A stretch of DNA of 64,000 bases from positions 1,178,001 to 1,242,000 of the forward strand of contig JAMSLZ010000010.1 of NCBI GenBank assembly GCA_026027325.1, given 5' to 3'. The position numbers were made by a program, and so were the translations under genes. The stretch's first letter is position 1. Every line of letters starts with the position of its first letter. Positions 22,680 through 32,998 of this stretch are shown piece after piece. The notes under the pieces were generated by a model. It was not told the DNA's origin. It did no database searches and saw only the letters and a program-made list of their open reading frames with translations. The stretch is from Actinomucor elegans (Eukaryota > Mucoromycota > Mucoromycetes > Mucorales > Mucoraceae).

Positions 22680-23970
22680 TTACAACTCTTTTTTATCAGT
22701 ATTGCTTGATGAATTAGACGGAAACCATGGAACAAATCTACTGACAGATTTGCGATAATTTGTATATGCTGGATACTTTTCAGAGGATATTTTCTAAATC
22801 ATAAAACGGCCCTTTTTTTTTAGTGTTACGCATACACACAAAGCTTTATTTGTAACTACCTCTGTAAGCCATGTACTACCTTGAAACAAGCTAGTCAATA
22901 CAATTGGGCCTGCTATTGTCCAGTTCAGGTATGTGCTCAAGTCACTCAAACCAGATGCTACTTGAACAGCAGATACAGAGAACAAATAAATAACCCACCA
23001 CATCAACTGTTCGGCAAAAAAATTGGGATGTCGACTGTATTGAAACAAACCTGAATGCCAGAGGAAACCTAGCTTATAATCGCCCTTGAGCTGATGCGAT
23101 TCCAAATGACTTAATAACGCGTATTTCTCGGTTTGAAAGAAATACATTTGTTCATCAGCCACTGACTCCAACAATAAAAACATCAAGTGAAGTGTTACTG
23201 TTATATAATCCAATGATGTGAGATTGGTTTCACGCATCATGGAAGATGCAGATACACTGTTGATAACATACAGAGGTGTTACGATTAAAAGAAGGATATA
23301 GTTCTGTGCTGGAGCAATAAAAATAATATTCAACAGGGCCATGCCTACAGCGCCAAGCTTCTTGCGAAGGTATGGGTAGCGGTAGTCTTGTCCTGACCAG
23401 TAATAGCCACCCTTTCTATATTTCAAAAAGCAATGAATATTGCATTTGCTGTGGTTCATCTCTTACCTAGCAAAGTTGTATGTAAGTCGAGTGCCCCAGA
23501 TACTAATGAGAATAGAGGCTACAAGAAGTCTTGGATGAATAGTAGATCCATTTGAAAGATAGTCGTGAAGAGTAAAGTGCCATGCATATAAAGCAGGCAA
23601 GATGGACCATGCTCTATCTGGTATACAAATAGATCATTTTGAAGATTTAGTCAAAATATCATTTACAAAATAGAGATTTCAATTTACCAACTTGGCTATA
23701 GTTTTTAGTTATCTCGGATAGGATGTAGTGAACTGTTGCAATGCCTGATGCAAAATACAGGGCAGATTCCAAAGGGTCAGTATCTGTGTAATAAGATAAC
23801 AACTGTGTAGGATTATTCAAGCATAAAGTAAAGAACGAGTAAATAGCTGTGAGAGAGGTAATATTGTTGAAAAATCGTTGCAAGACATTTTGAGCATGAT
23901 TCCATGTAGCCATTTGAGGGAAACCTGGCTCTGCATGCGTAAGCCAACGTAAAAGCGATTCTTGTGCCAT
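22680..23970 (-). CDS. DUF1295 / steroid 5-alpha-reductase-like membrane protein
   Basis: Exons from the start: 23688-23970, 23467-23617, 22860-23415 and 22680-22793 (367 residues). Signature segments are DRAWSILPALYAW, TRLTYNFARKGGYYWSGQDY, a membrane region, FQYSRHPNFFAEQLMWW and LTEKISSEKYPAY with VSRFVPWFP near the end. This is the DUF1295 family, related to the C-terminal domain of steroid 5-alpha-reductases and isoprenylcysteine methyltransferases (RHPN/E pocket for NADPH or AdoMet). No fungal substrate is established that I can name. The last four residues KKEL fit the dilysine KKxx ER-retrieval motif. The last intron begins GTAGTT inside the frame, and reading through it would give an unrelated end. 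Confidence 0.9.
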
Positions 23971-24892
23971 ACGAAGAAAAAGTATTAAAAGAGAAAAAAA
24001 AGATTGTCAACTCTAATTTATGCATTCAACTTACTGCGTTACGTGACTGTTTGGGGATTGCTTGATCGATCGATCGAATGCTAAGTGTATACTCAGCAGC
24101 CTCTTTTCATAACTTACTCGCCGAGTTCTAGTTGGGGTTCATATTGATGTGAATAGAAAACGTATTTTCAAGTATTAGTAAATGCAGCAGCTCATTTTGG
24201 CTATGATGGTATGGCCATCAACGTACTGCTACTTATTGTGATAATATATGAGTTGTTAGTCAATAAACAATGGTGATATAAGATGTAGCAACTCATTTGA
24301 CTGGAATCACGGGAGAAATCTATTCATGATCAATAGACATATAACACACATTGTATAGCATACACTTACTGTATTCCAATTAAAATAATGAGCGCAGTAA
24401 TTTCAATTGTTCATTATGTGTACCAGTCATCAGATGTGGTGTCAACCTTGAATCTTTAATATATATACATGTATTAAAAAAAGGTTACATTACTTTCATT
24501 TCAAGCACGCTTCTGTATTAGCTAACCATTATTGTTGTCATTATATATTGTTACAAATCACGCGAAAGCATAGGTCAGCGTCTTATCAATAGAAATATAT
24601 AGTTTTAAAGGAAATAAAATAGATTTTTGCAATAGCTGTGGGTATCTTTTACATCGTCCGCCCGAAACATCAGATGAATCGTGAAGCGATTCATTTATTT
24701 GGCTTTTCTTGAAAGGCAAGTGGATGTCATTATCCTGGACAATTCGTACAAATTGAACCATGCGTTTACCCTTTTTGGAAAACGTCATATTCTTTTGTAT
24801 AATCCTTTGTTTATCATGTTGAAGATGCATCCGACTTATCGATCCATTACTTAATAGAGTGCTTCTTTAAGGTGTAGTCAAGTAACGTTTAT
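23971..24892. other. Intergenic
   Basis: Partial copies of the dispersed repeat on the + strand (about 24176-24210 and 24405-24453). A 90-codon open frame at 24558-24830 (-) begins MHLQHDKQRIIQ and has a basic first half. It has no family features and is not called as a gene. Confidence 0.5.
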
Positions 24893-26635
24893 TTAATCAT
24901 AATAATCTTCATCAGTATCTTCCCCTAATACATCAGCCCAGCCAAAGGATCGGGTGATTGCTTCTCTCCAGCCATTATACATCTTTTCACGCCTGCGATC
25001 TGAAATCTTGGATTGAAATACCGTACGCCCTTCCTTATTCACGTCTTTGAGGTCCTCAATGCTATTCCAAACACCCATTGCCAAACCCGCTGCAATAGCC
25101 GCTCCCAGCGCTGTGGTTTCTCGCATTTGAGGTCGATCCACATCAATATTCAACACGTCAGCTTGAATTTGCATGCATTCATCAGAATTAGATACACCAC
25201 CATCGACTTTGAGTGATCTTAAAGGTTGTTGGGCGTCCTTATTCATTGCTTCCAAAATGGCTCTTGTTTGATAGCACACCGCCTCTAAAGTTGCGCGAGC
25301 AATATGTTCTCTCTTGGTATATTGCGTTAATCCACAGATGGTACCACGCGCATCATCTCGCCAGTAAGGTGCAAACAATCCACTGAAGGCTGTCACAAAA
25401 TAAACGCCGGCTGTACTTTTGACTTTGGAAGCCAGTATACCAATCTCTTTTGCGCTATGAATAATACCTAGATTATCACGTAACCATTGAATCGAGGAAC
25501 CAGCCACGGCTACTGAACCTTCCAATGCGTACATGGGTTTCTCCCCATCCAACTGATAGGCCACTGTAGTGAGGAGGCCGTTTTTCGAAAAGACAGGCTT
25601 GGAGCCTGTATTAAAGAGCATAAAACAGCCGGTACCATAGGTATTTTTAGCATCGCCGATATGAAAGCATTTTTGTCCAACCAAAGCGCTTTGTTGATCC
25701 CCCAAGCAACCGCTAATAGGTATGTTTTGAAGTGAACCACTGGCAATTTTTCCGTACACGCTAGAGGAAGGGACAATCTTGGCTAGTTTGATTCCTTCAA
25801 ATCCAAAGAATCTTGATCAAAGAGTTAGTATCTACCCATTCGTACTATTTATGAGCATATTTACTTGATTGCCTTATCGCTCCAGGTCATCGTATGGATA
25901 TCCATCAGCATAGTTCTACTTGCATTCGTTACATCCGTGACCAGGACACCGCCTTTTTCAACGCCGCCCGTTAAGTTCTAGTAAGCAGCAACGCATTAGA
26001 AAAAAGTTCATACGATCAATGATATAGAGACATACATAGATTAGCCAAGTATCAATAGTACCAAACTGTAGTCTGTTCTTCTCGTGTGCATCTTTGACTT
26101 CAGGCACATGATCCAGCATCCACCTGAGCTTGACGCCCGCAAAGTATGTAGTAAGTGGTAAGCCACAAATAGCATGAAGGGCATCAATGCCTTGTAACTC
26201 CTTTGGTAGATGAGATTGAGATGCAAGCTCCTGCACTGTATGTGCTGTACGGTTATCACTCCATACAATAGCAGGGTAAAGGGGTTGCCCTGTCTCACTG
26301 TCCCAGGCCACTGTTGTTTCACGTTGATTGGTGATACCTATACACTGGATACTAGATGCTTCGTAACCCAATAGAGATAACTTGCGAACTGCATGCTCAA
26401 TACATGTGTCAACTGAAGCCAAAATATCGTATGGATCATGTTCCACCCATCTAAAGATGAGTGAGTGTACTGTCAACTAATACTAGTATGTTATTCCAAA
26501 GTACCCAGGATGTGTATAATGCTGCTCAAATTCCATTTGATGATACGTTATTAGCTTTCCATCTTGATCAAATATAACAAATCTTGTTGAAGTGGTGCCT
26601 TGGTCAATAGCACCTATAAATTGGTTTCTCGTCAT
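24893..26635 (-). CDS. GUT1: Glycerol kinase
   Basis: Exons from the start: 26505-26635, 26036-26450, 25865-25977 and 24893-25811 (525 residues, normal length). Motifs: [14 protein letters not shown] (phosphate-1 loop), [18 protein letters not shown] with the substrate-contact residues, [16 protein letters not shown] (FGGY kinase signature 1), [38 protein letters not shown], and [20 protein letters not shown] with [15 protein letters not shown] at the C-terminus. It catalyses ATP-dependent phosphorylation of glycerol to sn-glycerol 3-phosphate, the first step of glycerol use. There is no C-terminal membrane anchor, so it is probably cytosolic or mitochondrially associated. The start lies just after a pyrimidine-rich stretch. 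An upstream in-frame ATG at 26677 would only add a Phe-rich run. Confidence 0.96.
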
Positions 26636-27189
26636 AATAATAAAAAGGAATAAAAAGAAGAAGAAAAAGAGTATCATAAAAAAAGGCCTGCATATTTATA
26701 ATGTACCAAAGATATTCACGTGTAACAAATCAAACTAGAAGCATAGTACGGCCTAACCTTTTACTGTTTAAACTGTAAGATCTTAATTGACCAATGAAAC
26801 GGATTTAAAAAAACTAGCTGTCAAACTAGATGATATAATTATGATAGCCCATTTATTTGAAGAAAAAAGTTGTTTACAGAGACATAATTATTATTCGTAC
26901 TGACAGTTTCAAAGAATTGACTATGTAATTTCGAGTACTAGATATCAGTTGAAAAAAAGTACTATATATTTCTTTTTTTTTAATTGTACATTGTAATGGA
27001 CTTTATGTATACTCATGAGTGAAATACAAGTATATGAGCAGCGATGACCGTATTCAAGTTTTTCCGTAAGATGCCAATATTATCTCTATTTATTGTGCAA
27101 GTTTTTTTAATTTATTGTGCAATAATATATTCCAAAAGTGAACGTAATGGTGGCAATGCAAAGATGTATACAATTTAAATAGTCTGTGG
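26636..27189. other. Intergenic, tandem minus-strand genes
   Basis: Promoter of glycerol kinase and 3' flank of the zinc transporter. No gene, tRNA or repeat recognised. Confidence 0.55.
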
Positions 27190-28671
27190 TTATTGACCAC
27201 ACAATTGTGGATTACAGTGGCTCGTAAAAGCGGTATTTTCGGATTCAATTTGAAGTGTAGAATGATGAACACCATAAATATCGCAAACAATATGCTGTCC
27301 CTTGGATAAAATTTCATCATAATTACTAGCAGCGTTACGATCAATTTTGATATGAGCGGTTAAAGAGTATTTCCCGGGAGATAAAGTCCAGACATGCAAA
27401 TCATGAACTGCGATAACTCCAGGTACACTCAAAAGAGATCTTTCAACCAAATCAGGATGAATATTCCCAGGCACACCTTCCATTAATACTGCCAATGAAT
27501 CCTTTACAAGATGATAGGTTGTGTACAGGACCAAGATTGAAAAGATAAAAGTACACATTGGGTCGACAATAGTCAAACGAGGGTTAATGATGAGAATGAT
27601 GGATGAAATCAATACACCTATCATAGATACGTAAGCCTAAAGAAGCCTATGCTTGGGTACATTATATTACCAATCGACGCTAACAAATCACCAAGAACAT
27701 GAAGGGCAGCGGCTCTCAGATTGATGTTAGCTTCCTATTATTATCGGTTTGATTTAGACCCAGCAGCATCATTTTTTTTTCCCAAAGCTCCTTTACCTTA
27801 TGAAGACCGGTTTCAGAACTAGTTTGTTCATTGTTAGCGTGGTTATTAAGAGAATGGCTAGCTTGTTCGTTATGAGTATGGCTATCTTCTTCATCATGCG
27901 AATGGCCATGATGATGCCCACCTAATACATAGGCCAAACTATAATATAGACGTTAATACATTAACAGATAATGTATATACATTTACAATACATGATATTG
28001 ACAATCACACCAATACTAGCAGTAATGCACATCTACATAAGAGTTCTATTAGTGAACGTGGTACAAACACGCTAATCAGATAACAAAATACCAATTTCGC
28101 ATTAATAACTTGAGGATGACTTATACGCTGAATGGCTTCGTGGACCAAAAAGCCAGTAAGAACCCAGATTGTTAATACTGAAACAAGAGCTGCAATCACC
28201 TCTGCGCGATGGAAACCGAATGTATGTCCTAATTTATCCATTTAGTAATAATTATCGCATTTTCTTTAGGTAATATTACGTTTGGTTGCAGGTTTCTCGG
28301 CCAAATAAATGGCTGCTAGAGCTACAATAAAACTAGCTACATCCGATAACAAATGAAATGCGTCCGACATCAAGGCTAAAAAAGAAAGAAACAACTTGAG
28401 TTCAACAGTATTTGAACATTGTGGGATAATATTTACCTAAAGAATTAGCAAAATAACCAGCCACCAACTCGGTAGCAAAGAAACAGCAAGCTAAGCAGAC
28501 TGCAAACCACAATTTTTTTTTTGTAGAACTCGCTTGAGCACGATCCTTCATGGTAACATTGGTACAATTTTGCGGCGCAATCATGTAAGAAACGACTGAT
28601 CCACTAGAATCATTTCGTGTGTGAATAGGGGACAAAAGAGGTTCTCTTTCAGAGTCTGTTGTGTTTGTCAT
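27190..28671 (-). CDS. Cation diffusion facilitator, zinc transporter
   Basis: Exons from the start: 28437-28671, 28280-28375, 28092-28228, 27992-28032, 27797-27938, 27671-27734 and 27190-27617 (380 residues). Six membrane segments are expected. HLLSD in segment II and HVLGD in segment V are both HxxxD, the pair typical of zinc-selective carriers. Other family blocks are RHTFGFHRAEVIAAL, the histidine-rich loop GGHHHGHSHDEEDSHTH between segments IV and V, and a C-terminal cytosolic domain (VHDLHVWTLSPGKYSLTAHI). It is like yeast Zrc1/Cot1 and mammalian ZnT1: Zn2+/H+ exchange out of the cytosol, into the vacuole or across the plasma membrane. Compartment cannot be read from the sequence. A 22-residue intron remnant (GTAAAG...) explains the open frame that continues beyond exon 5. 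Confidence 0.93.
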
Positions 28672-29387
28672 TTTGTTCTTTCGGAAACAAAAATAGGATC
28701 CAAGAGATAGAGATAAAGAAAAAAAACTATGCAGAGTTTGCCCAGTTTTATCTTAATTTGGCACTATGGGTTTTCATGTAGATCTCCGTTCGCCAATAGA
28801 TATCCATTGATTGTTAATGTGGAGTTTGAAATTGTTAGGTAATGCATATGTAGTAAATCGCCGACGCTGATTGAAATTTTGCTTCAACTTTTTTTTTTTT
28901 TTTGGTCCCATTTCCTCAAATCTTATGACTGTAAACTTTCATTTTCAAGACGTAGTTTTTAAAACTAAATCTACTTTCATAAGTAACATATATGATTTAT
29001 GGACATAAAAAAGAAGGGAAAATTCAAACAAACCTTAGATTACTTTAAACTATACATCTAGGGATAGTACATATTTTACCATTCGATACAATATCAGCTT
29101 TTTCATAAACTCTATTAGTTAGCTTTATATCTGTTTTCATGCTTCTACTATTTAAAAGTCGCATGAAGCTTGGTGATGATAAAATAATTTCCAGTTTTCA
29201 AAGCAATAACCTCAAGTGGTGGATTTTATTTTTAAGCACCGATAACCAATCAATGCCGAAAATTGTGACCATTTTTCTCCTAGAATCATGGTCTCGAAAG
29301 CTAACCCCAGCGCACTTGCAAGGGGATTCTCGAGGGAAGCAAGGAAAAAAAAAAAAAAAAAAAACTTCAACTTTTCTCTCCTAAACA
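28672..29387. promoter_or_regulatory. Divergent promoter region CDF / bL34m
   Basis: Shared upstream region. CTCGAGGG lies at 29329-29336, 52 bp before the bL34m ATG. The same octamer lies before eL37. An A tract of about 20 at 29344-29364 follows. No gene seen. Confidence 0.45.
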
Positions 29388-29758
29388 ATGTTATTTCAAC
29401 AGTTGTGGTCAACTGCATCCGCTAGAATTGCGTCTACAGCTGCTAGACCTTCCATGTTTGGTCAAGGTTCTAGCATTTTGTCTGCCAGGTAAAAAAAAAA
29501 ATAACACAATGTCAAAATGTCAAGATAATTAAACTTTGCAACATTAGCTTGGGTGCTTTCCGTTCTCCTATTTTAAATAACACTACAACCAGTTTTGGAG
29601 CAACACAAATGCGTTTTGTCACGTATGGTAACACGTATCAACCTTCTCAGCTCGTGCGCAAGAGAAGACACGGCTTTTTATCTCGTTTAGCAACCAAGAA
29701 TGGCCGTCGTGTTATTGTTAGACGCCGTTTGAAGGGTAGAAAGTTCTTGTCTCACTAA
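29388..29758 (+). CDS. MRPL34: Mitochondrial large-subunit ribosomal protein bL34m
   Basis: Exons 29388-29488 and 29548-29758 (103 residues). The C-terminal 45 residues are the full L34 domain: [28 protein letters not shown] and the terminal KGRKFLSH. The N-terminal 55 residues are rich in Ser, Ala, Arg and Gln and lack acidic residues, as in a cleaved mitochondrial presequence. It is a structural protein of the mitochondrial 54S subunit. It converges with the dihydrouridine synthase gene, whose stop is only 82 bp away on the other strand. Confidence 0.96.
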
Positions 29759-29840
29759 ATTCAACAACTGGAAGTACCATCATCACACACTCGCACGCAC
29801 GCACGCACACACACCATATACTGTACATTTATCTTTATAA

Positions 29841-31091
29841 TTAAAGCACACTTTTATTTAAAGCATTAGTTACCAACGATGAAAATTGGCTTGAAGATGT
29901 ACCTGATTTCAAAGCGTTTTGTATATGACGGCGAAAGTTTCGACCTTGTTTGCCTTTGTAGAGTGCCATTAATGGTCGTACCATTAAAGTCATTGGGGGT
30001 AGTCCATATTCACCAGTGGGTACCGGCGTTGAGTATAAACGATCAGCGAAATCTTGGATCATATTAGTTTAATGAGAACAGCTATAGTGCTGGTAGTCTT
30101 ACCTAGATATTCAGTTGTAATTTGTTCGATGGATTTTACTTGATCTTGTTTATAAAGTGTTTTTTGCAGTGCTTGGAGGAATAAAGGGTCATCCATGACT
30201 ATAATAAAACTACATTAGATCTTGATCTATAATTGCATATACACACAATATATGTACCTTTTCTTCCTATCATGCAACCATCAACCTTTGTCAATATAGC
30301 CTGAACTTGCTCTACCTCATTAAATCCACCATTGATTGACAAGGGTAAATCGGGAAAAGCACTAGCCAGTTCAAACACACGATCATAATTCAAAGGCGGT
30401 ATACTTCGGTTCTGTTTTGGCGATAATCCCTTTAAAATGCACTTTCTAGCGTGTACGATCAGATGTGGAGGTGGTCTTGATGTTTTTGTCATTAATACTC
30501 GAACATAATTTTGCAAGAACCCGAAATCGTCTTGATGATCGATACCTGTTCTACACTTGACAGTAATGGGAATCGATACGTTCAGCTTGTCTATCGCTGT
30601 TAGCATATCTGCCACGAGCTGAGGTGTTTTCATTAATACCGCACCAAAGCTACCGCTTTGGACGTTGGGGCTAGGACAACCGTTGTTGATATTGACTTGT
30701 GAATAGCCTTGATCTTGAAGGATCCGGGTTGCCCTGGCCATGGCTTCGACGTCTGATCCACCAAGCTGTACAATGACGTTTGGTCGAGGTTTGCCTACAA
30801 AGCGAGGCAAATGATCAGCATGGTGTAGGATTGCTTGGCAATGATGCATTTCAGTATAGTAATCGAATCGTTCTTCGCCGCTAATGATGTGTAATAGCTC
30901 TAAGAATTGCTAATTGCAAGTTAGATCTGAGAATTGGATCTCTAACGAAAAAGAGTAAAAAATAAAAATAAAAAACAAGTGCATACAGGTGTGGTAATAT
31001 CAACCATAGGAGCTACACTGATTGGTCTTGGTATCCTTGAGGTGTGAATAGAACGACATGCTCTTTGGAAGGTTTTATGCAACAAGGTCAT
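29841..31091 (-). CDS. tRNA-dihydrouridine synthase, DusA type
   Basis: Exons from the start: 30987-31091, 30258-30909, 30103-30198 and 29841-30052 (354 residues). Order of motifs: SVAPMVDITTP (FMN barrel strand 1), VIVQLGGSD, VNINNGCPSPNVQSGSFGAV with the catalytic Cys, TVKCRTGIDHQDDFGF, LIVHARKCILKGLSPKQNR, LSINGGFNEVEQVQAIL and VDGCMIGRK, then a helical C-terminal domain with RPLMALYKGKQGRNFRR. This is the DusA pattern of bacteria and some protists and plants, rather than fungal Dus1-4. It reduces uridine to dihydrouridine in the tRNA D-loop (positions 20/20a in the family) using FMN and NADPH. The first 19 residues (MTLLHKTFQRACRSIHTSR) are basic and free of acids, so mitochondrial import is plausible. 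Confidence 0.93.
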
Positions 31092-32998
31092 TAAGCTTTA
31101 TAATACGAACAAGAGAAAAAGAAGTTTTCGGGCAGGCCCAAGCGTAGTCTATACAAAGTTTTATTAGCTGGGTGTAGGAGTTTGGTGCTGTATTGAACGT
31201 CTCACTTATTCTTATAATGAGAAGTAAGGATGCGATATAATAAACCTATTAGTAGTAAGATAGATGTAGTAAAAGAGATTCGACATATCAATAGATTCTA
31301 GCTTTTACTGGTATATTTTCATATAGTTAATCTTCTACCATTCTCACAAATATATCATGAACCAGGCCATTTTATTATAAACCAAAAAAAAAAAAAAAAA
31401 AAAAAAAAAACTGATGTGAACTTTTATCCAAGCTTTAATGTCAAAGCACAAAGACTGCATTAAAAAAAATAGTGTAGAATGATACGGTACATTTAATAGT
31501 TTAAAAAGCGTTTACGATTTCTTTCAAAAAACAAATCTATCTCATATGTGAGCCTTTCTCTGTTCTTGTTCAAAATGCATGTATATTTCGAGTATAATTT
31601 ATATAATAAATTGGTCACAAGGTTCAATCAGAGTCTGGAATTCGCCTTTGGCTTCATTTTTTCATGACAAAAGATTGTTGATACTAGATATGCACGTTTG
31701 AGAGTTATATGGAATATAAGTTGAATTCTGCTACAAAAGGGACTATAACAATTCGATCACGCTGAACGTGCGGTTTGTTTATTAATGTAAAAGAAAGAAC
31801 AAGATCTCTATATTGCACAGCTTGAGATGTATTAAATATTGTATTATTATTGAGCTGAGGTCTTAAATATGTGTAGTGCTTTGTATCTTGACACCGCATA
31901 GTATCGTCCAGATACATGCTCATTCTAAAGACTGTATGTTAATTACCTCCCAAAACCGTCAACGTTAACAGGGATAAGAATAAAATTAAATGGTGCACTG
32001 AATACTGTAAACAAAGCGATCCTTTTTAATAGTCATTTATATTTAATAAAAGGCAAAATTATGTTTGCATACTCTTCAATGTACCATTTTTATTACAGTA
32101 TTTTTGAATTGATTCCAGTTTAATCTCGCATCTGAGGGTTAACACTTGTTCATAATAAAGTTCTATATCTACTGAAACCACTATTTGGCTATAGTACAAC
32201 CGGTATATTATACTTTATATATGTCCTATAAATTACATACATTATATATGATTTTATTTTATAGATTTATAATTTTCTCCTTTGGTCGGGCCAAATCTCT
32301 CATCTGGCAAGTCATATGTTTTGAATGAGACGCTTCATCTACAGGAATCTTTGTTTAACTTGATTACGAGAAACATGTTATATTGCTGTTGGCTTGTAAG
32401 AAATAATTTATTTCACGTAAACTAGATCTTCCGATCCCGGCTTAATGTCATTCCTAATGAATCATTATAGTCCATTAAAGAGAAAACATTCGGAAATTGA
32501 ATTTGTTTGGAGAACAAGAGCCTCAATGCTCAGTAATTATTTCAAACTATAAAATAATATCAACTAAAAACTTCAGATAAACTATGGAAATATTTTAGAG
32601 CAAACCCTCGATTTATCCGACAGATACATATATCAAATCAACTTAATGGAAAGGCCCTAGAGGAAAATTAGCATTCCACGCTAAACAAATAGCATACTTT
32701 GAAATACCTACAAGTTTTCAGTATGGATAGACAGTTGTTTCTAATTATTTTCAAATACAGAGGATATATCAATGTTGCCGCATATTTTGTTTACGTTTGT
32801 CCTTTAGCATGTACTATATAACCAATCTTAATATGTGTAAACGTTTTAATTAAATAACTGGCATATGTAGTAACAAAAGAGACTTTAATTGAAGAATGAC
32901 TAAACATAAACAAAGTATCAATATCACGATAAATACATATATATACACTCTAGTTTCTCATTTGAGTTCTTTGTCTTTTTTTTTCCATTATATCGTCT
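31092..32998. other. Intergenic, divergent Dus / PMT2 promoter region
   Basis: Holds an A tract of 28 at about 31383-31410 and the repeat copy at 31690-32060. A 72-codon open frame lies inside that repeat (31705-31923 -). No conventional gene is supported. Confidence 0.55.
31690..32060 (-). repeat. Diverged repeat copy with a 72-codon open frame
   Basis: Read on the minus strand, this segment aligns with 46285-46625 on the plus strand: AGCTGTGCAATATAG / AGCTATGCAATATAT, GATCGAATTGTTATAGTCC / AATCGAATTAGTATAGTCC and ATTCCATATAACT / ATTCTATATAACT, in the same order. The frame beginning MSMYLDDTMRCQ (31705-31923) is intact here but broken in the other copy. It could be a decayed element or the remnant of a duplicated exon. 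Confidence 0.6.

Noticed and set aside
24558..24830. 90-codon minus-strand open frame upstream of nothing recognisable
   Set aside because: No family features, no splice partners and no conserved start context. It is left as an open frame inside intergenic DNA.
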